The notes: a model not told the origin generated them from the sequence alone. DNA of 64,000 nucleotides from Microbacterium sp. LWS13-1.2 (GCF_040144835.1 NZ_CP151632.1:2666001-2730000), one strand, 5' to 3'; counted from the first letter of the stretch, positions 24,640 through 38,174 are shown. Program-made: numbers and translations.

Positions 24640-25785
24640 TCAGGAACTGGAGCCGGAGCCGGCTGAGCCGCTGGAGTCGGTTTCCGCAGCGGGCGCAGCG
24701 CCGGGCTTCGGGCCAGGCTTCTGCCCCTGCTTCTTGGCGCGCTGCTTGCTGACCGGCTGCTGGCGCTTGGGCGTTGCCGCCTTCGCCTTCTCGGCCTCTT
24801 CGTACAGACGACGCTGCTCCGCGAGGTACTTCTCCATTGGCACGACCTTGCCCGATGCGTCGAGCGCCTTGCCCTTGCGCGCCAGACGCTCCTCGCGGGC
24901 CTTGGCCGCGTCGGAACCGGGCGTCGGCATCTCGCGGATGACCAGGAACTGCTGGCCCATCGTCCACAGGTTCGACACGAACCAGTAGATGACGACGCCG
25001 AGCGGGAAGAAGACGCCCGAGAAGATGAAGCCCAGCGGCAGGACGTAGAGCATGATGCGCTGCATCTGGTACGCCTGGCCGGTCTTGGCCTCGGGGGAGA
25101 GGTTCTTCGAGATGATCTGAAGCTGCGTGAAGAACTGCGACGCGATCATCAGCACGACGAGAGTGATCAGGATGATGATCGCGGGGGTGTTGCCCGTGTT
25201 GAAGGCATCGATCAGCGTCTCGTGAAGCGACGCCACACCGAACAGCTTGGCGTTGTAGAACTCGGCGGTGAGCTCCGCGTTCAGCAGGCCGACGCCACCG
25301 ATTCCGGCGTTGTAGTGCTTCGTGACGTCACTCAGCACGCTGTACAGCGCGAAGAATACGGGCATCTGCACGAGCAGTGGCAGACAGCTCGACACCGGAG
25401 TGGTGCCGTGCTTCTTGTACAGCGCCATCGTCTCGCGGCTCATGGCCTCGCGCGAGAGCTGGTCCTTCTTACCCTTGTACTTCTCCTGAACTTTCCGCAG
25501 TTCAGGAGCAATTTCCATCATCTTGCGCTGGCTCTTGATCTGGCGCACGAAGAGCGGGATGAGCGCCGATCGAACGACGATGACGAGGCCCACGATCGAC
25601 AGCACCCAGGTGATGCCGTCCGCGGCCGGCAGGCCGATGGCCGTGAAGAACCAGTGCCAGAAGACGAGCACGGCCTCGACGGCCCACTTCAGAGGCCAGA
25701 GGATGATCCCGAAGAGATCGAACCCGCCGCCCGTCGGTGGGGGTGTTGGCGAAGGCGTCGAGGCCAGGGCTGACATGAGATCCAT
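24640..25785 (-). CDS. yidC: Membrane protein insertase YidC
   Basis: A 381-residue Oxa1/YidC/Alb3 insertase. It has the conserved core with about five membrane segments, starting GLPAADGITWVLSIVGLVIVVRSALIPLFVRQIKSQRKM. That first core helix carries the Arg that faces the hydrophilic groove. The cytoplasmic coiled-coil hairpin follows (PELRKVQEKYKGKKDQLSREAMSRE). The C-terminal tail is Lys/Arg-rich and extended, typical of high-GC Gram-positives, and may bind ribosomes. It inserts membrane proteins with or without SecYEG. Confidence 0.95.
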   Translation of the reverse strand: MDLMSALASTPSPTPPPTGGGFDLFGIILWPLKWAVEAVLVFWHWFFTAIGLPAADGITWVLSIVGLVIVVRSALIPLFVRQIKSQRKMMEIAPELRKVQEKYKGKKDQLSREAMSRETMALYKKHGTTPVSSCLPLLVQMPVFFALYSVLSDVTKHYNAGIGGVGLLNAELTAEFYNAKLFGVASLHETLIDAFNTGNTPAIIILITLVVLMIASQFFTQLQIISKNLSPEAKTGQAYQMQRIMLYVLPLGFIFSGVFFPLGVVIYWFVSNLWTMGQQFLVIREMPTPGSDAAKAREERLARKGKALDASGKVVPMEKYLAEQRRLYEEAEKAKAATPKRQQPVSKQRAKKQGQKPGPKPGAAPAAETDSSGSAGSGSSS

Positions 25786-25793
25786 GTGGAGGA

Positions 25794-26150
25794 TCAGTCC
25801 TTTCCGGTGGGGGCAGGCACGACGTACCCATGACGGGTCAGTTCGTGCCGGAAGTGCTTGTGGAGCGGCACGTCATCGACGCCGCCTACGGCCCACGGGT
25901 GGCATCGGGCGAGGCGCGCTGCGGTGAGCGCTGCGCCCTTCACGGCTCCGTGCTGCTGCACCGCGCCGACGGCGTACGCCGAACACGAGGGGTAGTACTT
26001 GCAGACATCGCCGTAGGTGTGGGAGATGGTGGCACGGTATCCGTGCAGCAACGCCAGAACGACGTTGCGGGGGAGCAGCGGAACGCTCCGGAGGGAATCG
26101 GATGCCGAGAACTCGGCCTCGCCGAGGGCGTAGCCGGGCAGGACGCTCAT
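25794..26150 (-). CDS. yidD: Membrane protein insertion efficiency factor YidD
   Basis: A 118-residue YidD with the family hallmarks CKYYPSCSAYAVGAV, HGAVKGA and RLARCHPW. It is a small membrane-associated accessory of YidC. I use the ATG at 26150, whose ATGA overlaps the rnpA stop, rather than the in-frame ATG 21 bases upstream. The overlap indicates translational coupling in the rpmH-rnpA-yidD-yidC-jag-rsmG unit. Confidence 0.92.
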   Translation of the reverse strand: MSVLPGYALGEAEFSASDSLRSVPLLPRNVVLALLHGYRATISHTYGDVCKYYPSCSAYAVGAVQQHGAVKGAALTAARLARCHPWAVGGVDDVPLHKHFRHELTRHGYVVPAPTGKD

Positions 26151-26482
26151 CGGGTCCTCCGCGCCAGGCACTTCTCGACGTCGCGGCGCAGATCGGCGAA
26201 CGACGCGGATGCCGCGCTCGGCAGAGCGCGGATCACGATGTCATCGCCGGCAGCGACAATCTCGAGCGACTCGAAGCAGAGGGCTTTGAGTCGACGGCGG
26301 ACGGTGTTGCGCACGACGGCGCCACCGACCTGCCTGCTGACGATGAAACCGAACCGCGCCGGACCATCGGTCACGGCGCGGTTCACGTATGTCACGGTGT
26401 GCGCTCCGGCACACCGACGGCCCCGACGGACGACGGCCTTGTACTCCGCTCCGCGGGTGAGTCGGTTCCGCCTCCCGAGCAC
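26147..26482 (-). CDS. rnpA: Ribonuclease P protein component
   Basis: A 111-residue basic protein with the family start RNRLTRGAEYKAVVRRGRR, the strand RFGFIVSRQVGGAVVRNTVRRRLK (RNR-type motif) and a C-terminal helix. It binds the RNase P RNA and helps process the 5' end of pre-tRNAs. It lies 8 bases after rpmH and overlaps yidD by four bases. Confidence 0.95.
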   Translation of the reverse strand: MLGRRNRLTRGAEYKAVVRRGRRCAGAHTVTYVNRAVTDGPARFGFIVSRQVGGAVVRNTVRRRLKALCFESLEIVAAGDDIVIRALPSAASASFADLRRDVEKCLARRTR

Positions 26483-26490
26483 CGCTCGGC

Positions 26491-26628
26491 TCAGGCCGAG
26501 AGCTCGGTGCGCCCCTTGGCGCGACGAGCCGAGAGGATGCCGCGGCCGGCGCGCGTGCGCATGCGGGCGCGGAAGCCGTGCTTCTTGGCGCGGCGGCGGT
26601 TGTTGGGCTGGAAGGTGCGCTTGCTCAT
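26491..26628 (-). CDS. rpmH: 50S ribosomal protein L34
   Basis: A 45-residue very basic protein reading [20 protein letters not shown], then [18 protein letters not shown], the full L34 sequence. It is first in the leftward unit rpmH-rnpA-yidD-yidC-jag-rsmG. A strong promoter (TTGAGT, 17 bases, TAGCCT on this strand) lies about 95 bases upstream. Confidence 0.97.
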   Translation of the reverse strand: MSKRTFQPNNRRRAKKHGFRARMRTRAGRGILSARRAKGRTELSA

Positions 26629-26721
26629 GGGAACTACTTCCGATCAGGTGTCACCGGGACGCTCGAGACCGGGGACGTGTGTACAGGGGCGACTGCCACG
26701 AAGGCATAAGTCAACCGATTA

Positions 26722-26750
26722 AGGCTACGTCGTGTCGCCTCATAACTCAA
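26722..26750 (-). promoter_or_regulatory. rpmH operon promoter
   Basis: On the minus strand TTGAGT, 17 bases, TAGCCT: a good housekeeping sigma match. Confidence 0.7.
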
Positions 26751-26831
26751 ACCGAGCGCAGAACGTGTCATTATGCACCGAGGACGCATTCGACCCTGGC
26801 ACCGACACGCAGGGCGGATCTACAGTGGAGT

Positions 26832-26860
26832 TTGCTCACGCGACGCCCGCTGACTAGCGT
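26832..26860 (+). promoter_or_regulatory. dnaA promoter
   Basis: TTGCTC at 26832-26837, 17 bases, TAGCGT at 26855-26860. Transcription would start right beside the DnaA box at 26872, an arrangement suited to autoregulation. Confidence 0.7.
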
Positions 26861-26871
26861 GGCTCCGGCAG

Positions 26872-26880
26872 TTATCCACA
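26872..26880 (+). promoter_or_regulatory. DnaA box in the dnaA leader
   Basis: Perfect TTATCCACA, 11 bases past the TAGCGT box and 57 bases before the dnaA start. Confidence 0.8.
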
Positions 26881-26937
26881 GGCCTGGACCGACGTTTCCG
26901 CGGCTTCCGGTGGAAACATCGACAACCCGGGGGGGCC

Positions 26938-28371
26938 ATGACACCGCACGAAGTTCCAGACGTTCCGGTCTGGACGGCCGTACTGGACGAACTCGTGCGC
27001 GACGATCGCATCACCCCGCAGCTCCACGGCTTCATCAGCCTGGCCGTTCCGCAGGGTGTCATGGGGGGAACGCTGTACCTCGACGTTCCCAACGATCTGA
27101 CCGCTGCGCAGTTCACCAAGCGCATGCGCGCGCCGATCCTCGAGGCTCTCACGCGGGTCGTGCAGGACGGGCAGAACCCGGCGTCGACGTTCCGTGTCGT
27201 CGTCAATCCGGATCTGGCAGACGCGCATCTCACCGCGCCGATCCCGATCCAGTCGACCACGCAGGTCATCCCGTCGGCGCCGCCCATCGGGCGCCCGCAT
27301 CTCGACGAGCCGGCGGACACGGCATCCGTCTCGCGCAGCGACACCCGCCTCAACCCGAAGTACACGTTCGACAACTTCGTCATCGGCCAGTCCAACCGAT
27401 TCGCCCACGCGGCGGCCGTCGCGGTCGCCGAGGCGCCGGCGAAGGCGTACAACCCGCTGTTCATCTACGGCGACTCCGGGCTCGGCAAGACCCACCTCCT
27501 CCACGCCATCGGCGACTACGCGCTCAGCCTGTACGCCGGCATCCGCGTGCGGTACGTGTCGAGCGAGGAATTCACGAACGACTTCATCAACTCGATCGCC
27601 AACAACCGGGGTTCGGCATTCCAGGCGCGGTATCGGGATGTCGACATCCTGCTGATCGATGACATCCAGTTCCTGCAGGGGCGCGCCGAGACGCAGGAGG
27701 CGTTCTTCCACACGTTCAACCAGCTGCACGACCACGACAAGCAGGTCGTGATCACCAGCGACGTGCCGCCGAAGCACCTGACGGGCTTCGAGGACCGCAT
27801 GCGCAGCCGGTTCGAATGGGGCCTCATCACCGATGTGCAGGCGCCCGACCTCGAGACGCGCATCGCGATCCTGCGCAAGAAGGCGCAGTCCGAGCGCCTC
27901 CACATCCCCGACGAGGTGATGGAGTATATCGCGACCGTCGTGTCGTCGAACATCCGCGAACTCGAGGGCGCTCTCATCCGCGTCTCGGCGTTCGCGAGCC
28001 TCAACCGCTCGACTCTCGACATGTCGCTCGCGCAGACCGTGCTGCGCGACATCGTCGATCAGGACGACGCCAACGTCATCTCGCCGACGGACATCATCAC
28101 GGCCACGGCCGCCTACTTCAAGCTCACCGTCGACGACCTGTACGGCTCGAGCCGCTCGCAGTCCGTCGCAACGGCCCGCCAGATCGCCATGTACCTGTGT
28201 CGCGAGCGCACGAGCCTGTCACTGCCCAAGATCGGCCAGTTGTTCGGCAACCGCGACCACACCACCGTCATGTACGCGTACAAGAAGATCAGCGAGCTCA
28301 TGAAGGAGCGCCGTTCGATCTACAACCAGGTGACGGAGATCACCGCTCAGCTCGGCCGCAACGGTCGCTGA
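26938..28371 (+). CDS. dnaA: Chromosomal replication initiator DnaA
   Basis: A 477-residue DnaA. Domain I is at the N-terminus (VPVWTAVLDELVRDDRITPQLHGFI) and is followed by a short linker. The AAA+ domain has Walker A GDSGLGKTHL (about residues 179-188) and Walker B ILLIDDIQFLQ (about 237-247). The C-terminal HTH ends with the signature NRDHTTVMYAYKKI (about 437-450), which reads DnaA boxes. It opens oriC, which lies immediately downstream. A G-rich run just before the ATG serves as ribosome binding site. Confidence 0.98.
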   Translation: MTPHEVPDVPVWTAVLDELVRDDRITPQLHGFISLAVPQGVMGGTLYLDVPNDLTAAQFTKRMRAPILEALTRVVQDGQNPASTFRVVVNPDLADAHLTAPIPIQSTTQVIPSAPPIGRPHLDEPADTASVSRSDTRLNPKYTFDNFVIGQSNRFAHAAAVAVAEAPAKAYNPLFIYGDSGLGKTHLLHAIGDYALSLYAGIRVRYVSSEEFTNDFINSIANNRGSAFQARYRDVDILLIDDIQFLQGRAETQEAFFHTFNQLHDHDKQVVITSDVPPKHLTGFEDRMRSRFEWGLITDVQAPDLETRIAILRKKAQSERLHIPDEVMEYIATVVSSNIRELEGALIRVSAFASLNRSTLDMSLAQTVLRDIVDQDDANVISPTDIITATAAYFKLTVDDLYGSSRSQSVATARQIAMYLCRERTSLSLPKIGQLFGNRDHTTVMYAYKKISELMKERRSIYNQVTEITAQLGRNGR

Positions 28372-28849
28372 CGATCCGCTTACACCCCGCGATGGGTCCG
28401 TGCGTTCCGACGCGCGGGCCCATCTCTGCATATGCCCGAAGAAGTTCTTGACAGGTGCCGCGCACAGGGCCATGATTCCGGTTCTGCACAGTGTGGAAAA
28501 CCTGTGGATAACTCTCCAAGCCTGCGGAAACCCCTGTGAGCGAGCGGGGGAAGCCTGTGGATGGATTGCGGATGCCGGGGCCGCGGCATCCGTCTTCCCG
28601 ACGTCCCTCCGCAGCCGTTCCACAACTCACACTCTTGTGGTTTCCCTGTCCCGACTGGCAACACGCAAGTTGTCCACAGTTTCCACAGTCGTTAACACCA
28701 TGACAAGAAATCTCTTTGATGAACCCGTCCGATCACCTTTGCGGTGGAGAGCTCCGAGCCGGACGGAGCCGGACTGGCAATCTCGGAGCCTGGCACTAGC
28801 ATGAGAACCCCGAGCCCGTAGCCTGTGGGCCCGCTGCAGAGGAGCGTTC
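28372..28849. other. Chromosomal replication origin oriC
   Basis: A 478-base gene-free segment between dnaA and dnaN. DnaA boxes: TTTTCCACA (28492-28500, minus strand), perfect TTATCCACA (28503-28511, minus), CCATCCACA (28556-28564, minus), perfect actinobacterial TTGTCCACA (28670-28678, plus) and GTTTCCACA (28679-28687, plus). Next to the last pair is the most AT-rich stretch (28688-28725), with GTTAACACCATGACAAG and AAATCTCTTTGATGAA, a plausible unwinding element. -10-like boxes TAGCAT (28797) and TAGCCT (28819) precede dnaN. Confidence 0.9.
28391..28424 (+). terminator. Terminator hairpin after dnaA
   Basis: GATGGGTCCGTGCG and CGCGCGGGCCCATC pair with two G-U positions around six bases, 20 bases after the dnaA stop. 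The T run is weak. Confidence 0.55.
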
Positions 28850-30004
28850 GTGAAGTTCCACGTCAATCGCGATGTGTTCAGCGAAGCCGTATCGTTCGTC
28901 GTCAAGCTTCTGCCGCAGCGCAATCCGCAGCCGATCCTCGCGGGCGTGCTGATCGAGGCATCCGCCGAGGGCCTCTCGCTCGCCGCGTTCGACTACGAGG
29001 CGTCGGCCCGCACCACCATCGACGCGACCGTCGACGACCCGGGCACGATCCTCGTCCACGGCCGGCTGCTCTCCGACATCGCCAGCCGTCTGCCGAACGC
29101 CCCGATCCAGATCGAGGTCGACGACGACGGCGGCATCCTGCTGACCTGCGGCTCCGCACGGTTCACCCTCGCATCGATGCCGGTGCAGGAGTATCCCGCG
29201 ATCCCCGAGGTCACCGGCGACTCCGGCCTCGTTCCCTCCGAGGACTTCGCCACCGCGATCGCCCAGGTGGCGTTCGCCGCGTCGCGCGACGACGTGACCC
29301 CTGTTCTCACCGGCGTGCAGCTCGAGGTCTCGGGCACGAGCCTCAGCCTGGTCGCGACCGACCGCTACCGTGTTGCACTCCGCGAGATCCCGTGGGACGG
29401 CGGCGGCACCGCCGCCGACGAGTCGACGACGGCGCTCGTGCCGGCGCGCACCCTGACCGAGGTCGGCAAGACGTTCGCGCACGGCGGCGACATCTCCATC
29501 GCCTTCTCGGGCTCGGGCGATCGCGAGATCATCGCCTTCACCGCGGGCAACAAGACCGTGACGTCGCTGCTCATCAAGGGCAACTTCCCGCCCGTCCGGC
29601 GTCTCTTCCCCGCGCAGACCGAGCACCACGCGGTGGTCAACACGGCAGAGCTCGCCGAAGCGGTGCGCCGCGTGTCGCTGGTGCTCGACCGTTCCGCGCC
29701 GCTGCGGTTCACTTTCACGGCCGACAGCGTCTCGATGGACGCGTCGGGAACCGAGCAGGCGCGTGCGACCGAGTCGGTCGATGCGACGCTCCTCGGCGGC
29801 GACGAGGTGACCCTCGGCCTCAACCCGCAGTACCTGCTCGAGTCGCTCGGCGCGGTCAAGAGCGAGTTCGTGCGGATCACGTTCACCTCGAGCGAGAACG
29901 CGAACAAGCTCAGCCCGGTGCTGATCACCCCGCAGACCTCGGTCGATCGCGCCGGTTCGGAATCGTTCCGGTACCTGCTGCAGCCCAACCTGCTGCTGCG
30001 CTGA
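28850..30004 (+). CDS. dnaN: DNA polymerase III sliding clamp (beta subunit)
   Basis: A 384-residue beta clamp made of three repeated domains, beginning MKFHVNRDVFSEAVSFVVKLLPQRNPQPILAGVLIEA and ending in FRYLLQPNLLLR, a variant of the usual P.R C-terminus. It encircles DNA and tethers polymerase III. The start is a GTG preceded by AGAGGAG. It is the second gene of the dnaA-dnaN-recF-dciA-gyrB-gyrA row. Confidence 0.97.
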   Translation: MKFHVNRDVFSEAVSFVVKLLPQRNPQPILAGVLIEASAEGLSLAAFDYEASARTTIDATVDDPGTILVHGRLLSDIASRLPNAPIQIEVDDDGGILLTCGSARFTLASMPVQEYPAIPEVTGDSGLVPSEDFATAIAQVAFAASRDDVTPVLTGVQLEVSGTSLSLVATDRYRVALREIPWDGGGTAADESTTALVPARTLTEVGKTFAHGGDISIAFSGSGDREIIAFTAGNKTVTSLLIKGNFPPVRRLFPAQTEHHAVVNTAELAEAVRRVSLVLDRSAPLRFTFTADSVSMDASGTEQARATESVDATLLGGDEVTLGLNPQYLLESLGAVKSEFVRITFTSSENANKLSPVLITPQTSVDRAGSESFRYLLQPNLLLR

Positions 30005-30044
30005 CCAGCATCCCGGCGTCGGCGCCGATCACTAGGCTTGTCCG

Positions 30045-31256
30045 GTGATCGTGGAGCACCTGAGTCTGGTCGACTTCCGCAACTATGCGGCCGCCGACGT
30101 CGAGCTCGGGCCCGGGCCGAACGTCTTCGTCGGCCGCAACGGTCAGGGCAAGACGAATCTCGCCGAAGCGATCGCGTTCTTCGCGACACTGGGGTCGCAT
30201 CGCGTCTCGAATGACGCTCCGATGGTGCGTGACGGAGCGGATGCCGCGATCATCCGCGCCCGGTTGGCGCACGGCGACCGTCGTGTGCAGCTCGAGGTCC
30301 AGGTCAACCGGCAGGGCTCCAACAAGGCGCGGGTCAACGGTGCGTCGGTGAAGCCGACCGAGTTGCCCCGGTACGCGCAGGTGGTGCTGTTCGCGCCCGA
30401 GGATCTGCAGATCGTCCGCGGCGATCCGTCGGCGCGCCGGCGTTTCGCCGATCAGCTGCTGGTGCAGCGCGCTCCGCGCATGGCCGGAGTGCTCGCGGAC
30501 TACGACCGTGTGCTCAAGCAGCGCACCGCGCTGCTGAAATCGGCGAAGGCGCGGGGCATCCGGGGCGACGCGCTGTCGACGCTCGACGTCTGGGACGACA
30601 AGCTCATCTCGCTCGGCACGCAGCTCATCGCCGCCCGACTCGCGCTCGCGACCGATCTCGCGACGCCCCTCGCCGCTGCGTACACCGCGATCGCCGGGGC
30701 CGACCATGACCCGCAGATCGAGTGGGCGCTCTCGGTCGCCGGCGCGGCGAGCGATGAGGACGGCGACGCCGGCTCCGGATCGGCCGTGTCAGCGTCCGCG
30801 GCGCCCGGCGAGCCCGCGGATTCCTCCGCCGACCGCATCGCGGATCTCTTCCGCCAGGCGCTGGCGGCGAAGCGAACGTCCGAGCTGGAACGAGGGCTGA
30901 CGCTGGTGGGTCCGCATCGCGATGACCTGCTGCTGCGCATCCGCGGACTTCCGGTGAAGGGCTATGCCTCGCACGGCGAGTCCTGGTCCGTTGCTCTTTC
31001 GCTGCGCCTCGCGTCGGCGGAGCTGCTGCGTGCCGACTCACGCCTCGGCGACCCGGTGCTCATCCTGGACGACGTGTTCGCCGAGCTCGACACCGACCGC
31101 CGGTCCCGTCTCGCCCAGCTGGCCGCCGGCTACGAGCAGGTGGTCGTGACCGCCGCGGTGGAGGGCGACGTGCCGGAGGGGCTCCGGGCCCGCATGGTCC
31201 GGGTGGAGGCCGGGCGCATCCTCGACCCCGCGGACGCGGAGGCGGCGGATGCCTGA
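30045..31256 (+). CDS. recF: DNA replication/repair protein RecF
   Basis: A 403-residue SMC-like ATPase. It begins MIVEHLSLVDFRNY and has Walker A GRNGQGKTN (residues 30-38). The ABC-type signature lies in KGYASHGESWSVALSLRLA and Walker B is VLILDDVFAELD. It loads RecA at gaps and helps restart forks. The GTG start lies six bases after a TAGGCT box (30033-30038), suggesting a leaderless transcript in addition to read-through from dnaN. It overlaps the next gene by eight bases. Confidence 0.95.
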   Translation: MIVEHLSLVDFRNYAAADVELGPGPNVFVGRNGQGKTNLAEAIAFFATLGSHRVSNDAPMVRDGADAAIIRARLAHGDRRVQLEVQVNRQGSNKARVNGASVKPTELPRYAQVVLFAPEDLQIVRGDPSARRRFADQLLVQRAPRMAGVLADYDRVLKQRTALLKSAKARGIRGDALSTLDVWDDKLISLGTQLIAARLALATDLATPLAAAYTAIAGADHDPQIEWALSVAGAASDEDGDAGSGSAVSASAAPGEPADSSADRIADLFRQALAAKRTSELERGLTLVGPHRDDLLLRIRGLPVKGYASHGESWSVALSLRLASAELLRADSRLGDPVLILDDVFAELDTDRRSRLAQLAAGYEQVVVTAAVEGDVPEGLRARMVRVEAGRILDPADAEAADA

Positions 31257-31815
31257 TCCTTCGGCCGGCCCGGGCGCCGAGCCCCAGAAGTCGCCGGATG
31301 CCGTCAGCGGCCCCGGTGCCGGGGGCGTCCCCGACCGCACGGACGTGCCCGAGACCATCGCGACGTACCTGCGGCTGCGTGGACTCGAGCCCTCGGCGCG
31401 GTCGTTCCGCAAGCGCCGCCGCCGCACCGTCGACGACGAGAACATTCCCTTCGCTCCCGGGCGCGACCCCCGCGGCGTGGGTGACGTCATCGCGGACCTC
31501 ACCCGCGAGGCCGGGTGGAATGGCCAGCTCGCCCGTGAAGACGTCGTCCGCGCGTGGGCCGAGGTCGCCGGCGAGGACACCGCACGGCACACCCGCCCTG
31601 TCGCGTTCTCGGAGGGGTCGCTGACGGTGCAGGCGGACTCCACGGCCTGGGCGAAACAGCTCCAGCTGATGCGCGCGCACATCCTCTCGGAGATCGTCCG
31701 CCGCTTCCCCGAGGCGAAGGTCGACTCGGTCCGCTTCATCGGGCCCGACGTCCCCTCCTGGAAATGGGGTCCCAGAACGATTCCAGGCCGCGGTCCGCGC
31801 GATACCTACGGATAA
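31249..31815 (+). CDS. dciA: DciA-like DUF721 protein
   Basis: A 188-residue protein. A low-complexity, Pro/Gly-rich N-terminus and a basic patch (SARSFRKRRRRTVDDENIPFAPGRDPRG) precede the DUF721 fold (VVRAWAEVAGEDTARHTRPVAFSEGSLTVQADSTAWAKQLQLM), which resembles a KH domain. DUF721/DciA proteins help load the replicative helicase in bacteria lacking DnaC. It overlaps recF by eight bases and is therefore coupled to it. The function is inferred from family. Confidence 0.85.
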   Translation: MPDPSAGPGAEPQKSPDAVSGPGAGGVPDRTDVPETIATYLRLRGLEPSARSFRKRRRRTVDDENIPFAPGRDPRGVGDVIADLTREAGWNGQLAREDVVRAWAEVAGEDTARHTRPVAFSEGSLTVQADSTAWAKQLQLMRAHILSEIVRRFPEAKVDSVRFIGPDVPSWKWGPRTIPGRGPRDTYG

Positions 31816-31891
31816 GCCACGTTCGGAGTCATCCGAGCATCTTTCATCCCCTTACAGGGGCGTAGAGCGCTGTGATCGGGCCGTTACCCGA

Positions 31892-33970
<2,079 letters not shown>

Positions 33971-33984
33971 CCGGGCACAGGCCC

Positions 33985-34016
33985 GGTCATTGAGCGAGCA
34001 CAGCGAGACGAAACGC
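33985..34016 (+). repeat. REP-like single arm (copy 2)
   Basis: Starts GGTCATTGAGCGAGC and ends GAGACGAAACGC, nearly identical to the left arm at 4067. Here it is without a facing partner, inside the gyrB-gyrA gap. Confidence 0.75.
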
Positions 34017-34035
34017 ACAGACACGAAAGAAGCCC

Positions 34036-36668
<2,633 letters not shown>

Positions 36669-36672
<4 letters not shown>

Positions 36673-37073
36673 GCACGGTAGCCGACAAGCTCGCCAAGAA
36701 ATCGAGTCACAAGACCAGCGCCAAGCAGGTGCGCCTGCGCCTGGTGTACGTGGACTTCTGGTCCGCGGTGAAGCTGTCCTTCCTCGCCGCGATCGCGATC
36801 GCGGTGGTGACCGTCGTCGCCTTCGTGATGGTCTTCCTGGTGGTGCAGACCACCGGCCTGATCGACAAGGCCGATGAGTTCTTCTCCAGCTTCTCGGACG
36901 GCAGCATCCTGCTGTCGGACTTCGTGAGCTTCCCGCAGGTGCTGGCCTTCTCGGCCGTCGTCGCGATCCTCAACCTCGTGGTCTTCACGGTGCTCGGCGC
37001 CGTGATCGCGGGCATCTACAACCTGGCTGTCAAGGTCACCGGCGGCCTGCTCGTCGGCTTCACCTCGAACTGA
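36669..37073 (+). CDS. DUF3566 two-pass membrane protein
   Basis: A 134-residue protein with a basic N-terminus ([32 protein letters not shown]) and two hydrophobic helices (about residues 40-65 and 95-120), the second followed by the [11 protein letters not shown] motif. DUF3566 proteins follow gyrA in most actinobacteria; their role is not established. It overlaps gyrA by an ATGA, so it is translated with it, and is followed by a strong hairpin. Confidence 0.85.
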
Positions 37074-37087
37074 CGCCCACGCGCCTG

Positions 37088-37132
37088 AGCGCCGGCATCC
37101 GCGGAGTCGATCTGCGGATGCCGGCGCTTCGT
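37088..37132 (+). terminator. Terminator of the gyrase operon
   Basis: AGCGCCGGCATCCGC and GCGGATGCCGGCGCT form a perfect 15-bp stem with an 11-base loop, 15 bases after the DUF3566 stop. It faces the end of the VIT1-like gene and may serve both. Confidence 0.75.
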
Positions 37133-37140
37133 GTATGCGG

Positions 37141-37854
37141 TCAGACGACCGTCGTGCCGAGCAGCGTGCCGATGAGCCAGGTGACGACGAGCGCGAGCGC
37201 GCCGCCGATCACCAGACGTGTCGCCGCGCGCAGGCGCGGCGCACCGCCGAGGCTCGCCGACACCGTCCCCGTCGCCGCGAGGGCGAGCAGCACGGCGACG
37301 AAGGTGACGGGCACCCGCCACTCTGGGGGCGGGAGCAGGATCGCCAGCAGCGGCAGCAGTGCACCGAGGGTGAACGCGATCGCCGATGAGAGCGCCGCGT
37401 GCCAGGGATTGACCAGGTCCTCCTGGTCGATGTGCAGCTCCACCTCGAGGTGGGCCGACAGTGCGTCGTGCGCGGTGAGCTCGTGAGCGACCACGCGCGC
37501 CGTCGCCTCGGACAGGCCGCGGTCGCGATACAGCTGCGTCAGCTCCTCCAGCTCCTGATCCGGCATGTCGCGCAGCTCGCCGCGTTCTTTGGCGATCAGC
37601 GCGCGCTCCGAGTCGCGCTGACTGCTCACCGACACGTACTCGCCGAGTGCCATGGAGATCGCCCCGCCGACGAGCCCGGCGATGCCCGCGGTGAACAACG
37701 CGCCGGTGTCGGTGGTCGCGCCGGCGACGCCGACAACGAGCGCGGCGACCGACACGATGCCGTCGTTGGCACCCAGTACACCGGCACGCAGCCAGTTGAG
37801 TCTCTGCCCGAGTCCGGCGCCGTGGGGCTCGCCGGGATGAGAGGTCGCGGTCAC
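37141..37854 (-). CDS. VIT1/CCC1-family metal transporter
   Basis: A membrane protein of the vacuolar iron transporter family. The first helix carries the hallmark NWLRAGVLGANDGIVSVAALVVGVAGA. Then come GGAISMALGEYVSVSSQRDSE and an acidic cytoplasmic segment (KERGELRDMPDQELEELTQLY) that binds metal in this family. Three more helices lie in the C-terminal half. Members export Fe2+ or Mn2+ from the cytosol. I use the GTG at 37854 (237 residues), just before the conserved part. An in-frame ATG at 37938 would place the start three bases from tRNA-Ile and add 28 residues. Confidence 0.85.
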   Translation of the reverse strand: MTATSHPGEPHGAGLGQRLNWLRAGVLGANDGIVSVAALVVGVAGATTDTGALFTAGIAGLVGGAISMALGEYVSVSSQRDSERALIAKERGELRDMPDQELEELTQLYRDRGLSEATARVVAHELTAHDALSAHLEVELHIDQEDLVNPWHAALSSAIAFTLGALLPLLAILLPPPEWRVPVTFVAVLLALAATGTVSASLGGAPRLRAATRLVIGGALALVVTWLIGTLLGTTVV

Positions 37855-37940
37855 GTGCCCAGTCAACCAGTCCGATTCGTGAAATCGAGCTTCGTCGGGT
37901 AAAGTCTTGGAGGTTGCGGGACGCAGTTCCGCAGACATTC

Positions 37941-38014
37941 GGGGCTATAGCTCAGGCGGTTAGAGCGCTTCACTGATAATGAAGAGGTCCCAGGTTCAAG
38001 TCCTGGTAGCCCCA
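37941..38014 (+). tRNA. tRNA-Ile (GAT anticodon)
   Basis: Full cloverleaf: acceptor GGGGCTA pairs with TAGCCCC, the anticodon loop is CTGATAA, and the T-loop is GGTTCAAGTCC. The 3' CCA is not encoded. It is paired with tRNA-Ala 11 bases downstream. Confidence 0.97.
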
Positions 38015-38025
38015 CCGAAAGCCCC

Positions 38026-38098
38026 GGGGCCTTAGCTCAGTTGGTAGAGCGCCTGCTTTGCAAGCAGGATGTCAGGAGTTCGAATCTCCTAGGCTCCA
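38026..38098 (+). tRNA. tRNA-Ala (TGC anticodon)
   Basis: Acceptor GGGGCCT pairs with AGGCTCC (one G-U), the anticodon loop is TTTGCAA, and the T-loop is AGTTCGAATCT. The CCA end is not encoded. It is followed by a terminator. Confidence 0.97.
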
Positions 38099-38108
38099 CA
38101 AAACACAC

Positions 38109-38140
38109 GAAGCCGGTTCCCGCAAGGGGCCGGCTTCTTC
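38109..38140 (+). terminator. Terminator after the tRNA-Ile/tRNA-Ala pair
   Basis: GAAGCCGG(TT)CCC and GGGGCCGGCTTC pair around GCAA, ending TTCTTCGTTC. Confidence 0.75.
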
Positions 38141-38174
38141 GTTCTCTGGAAGTCTCGCGCGGATAGGGTGAAGC

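Larger units (their letters stand above)
26629..26937. other. Divergent rpmH-dnaA promoter region
   Basis: A 309-base divergent gap with no gene. It holds the leftward rpmH promoter (ACTCAA at 26745-26750 and AGGCTA at 26722-26727 on the + strand, 17 bases apart), the rightward dnaA promoter and one perfect DnaA box. Confidence 0.8.

Noticed and set aside
28500..28600. ColE1- or plasmid-type origin in the dnaA-dnaN gap
   Set aside because: DnaA boxes, position and flanking genes show a standard chromosomal oriC.
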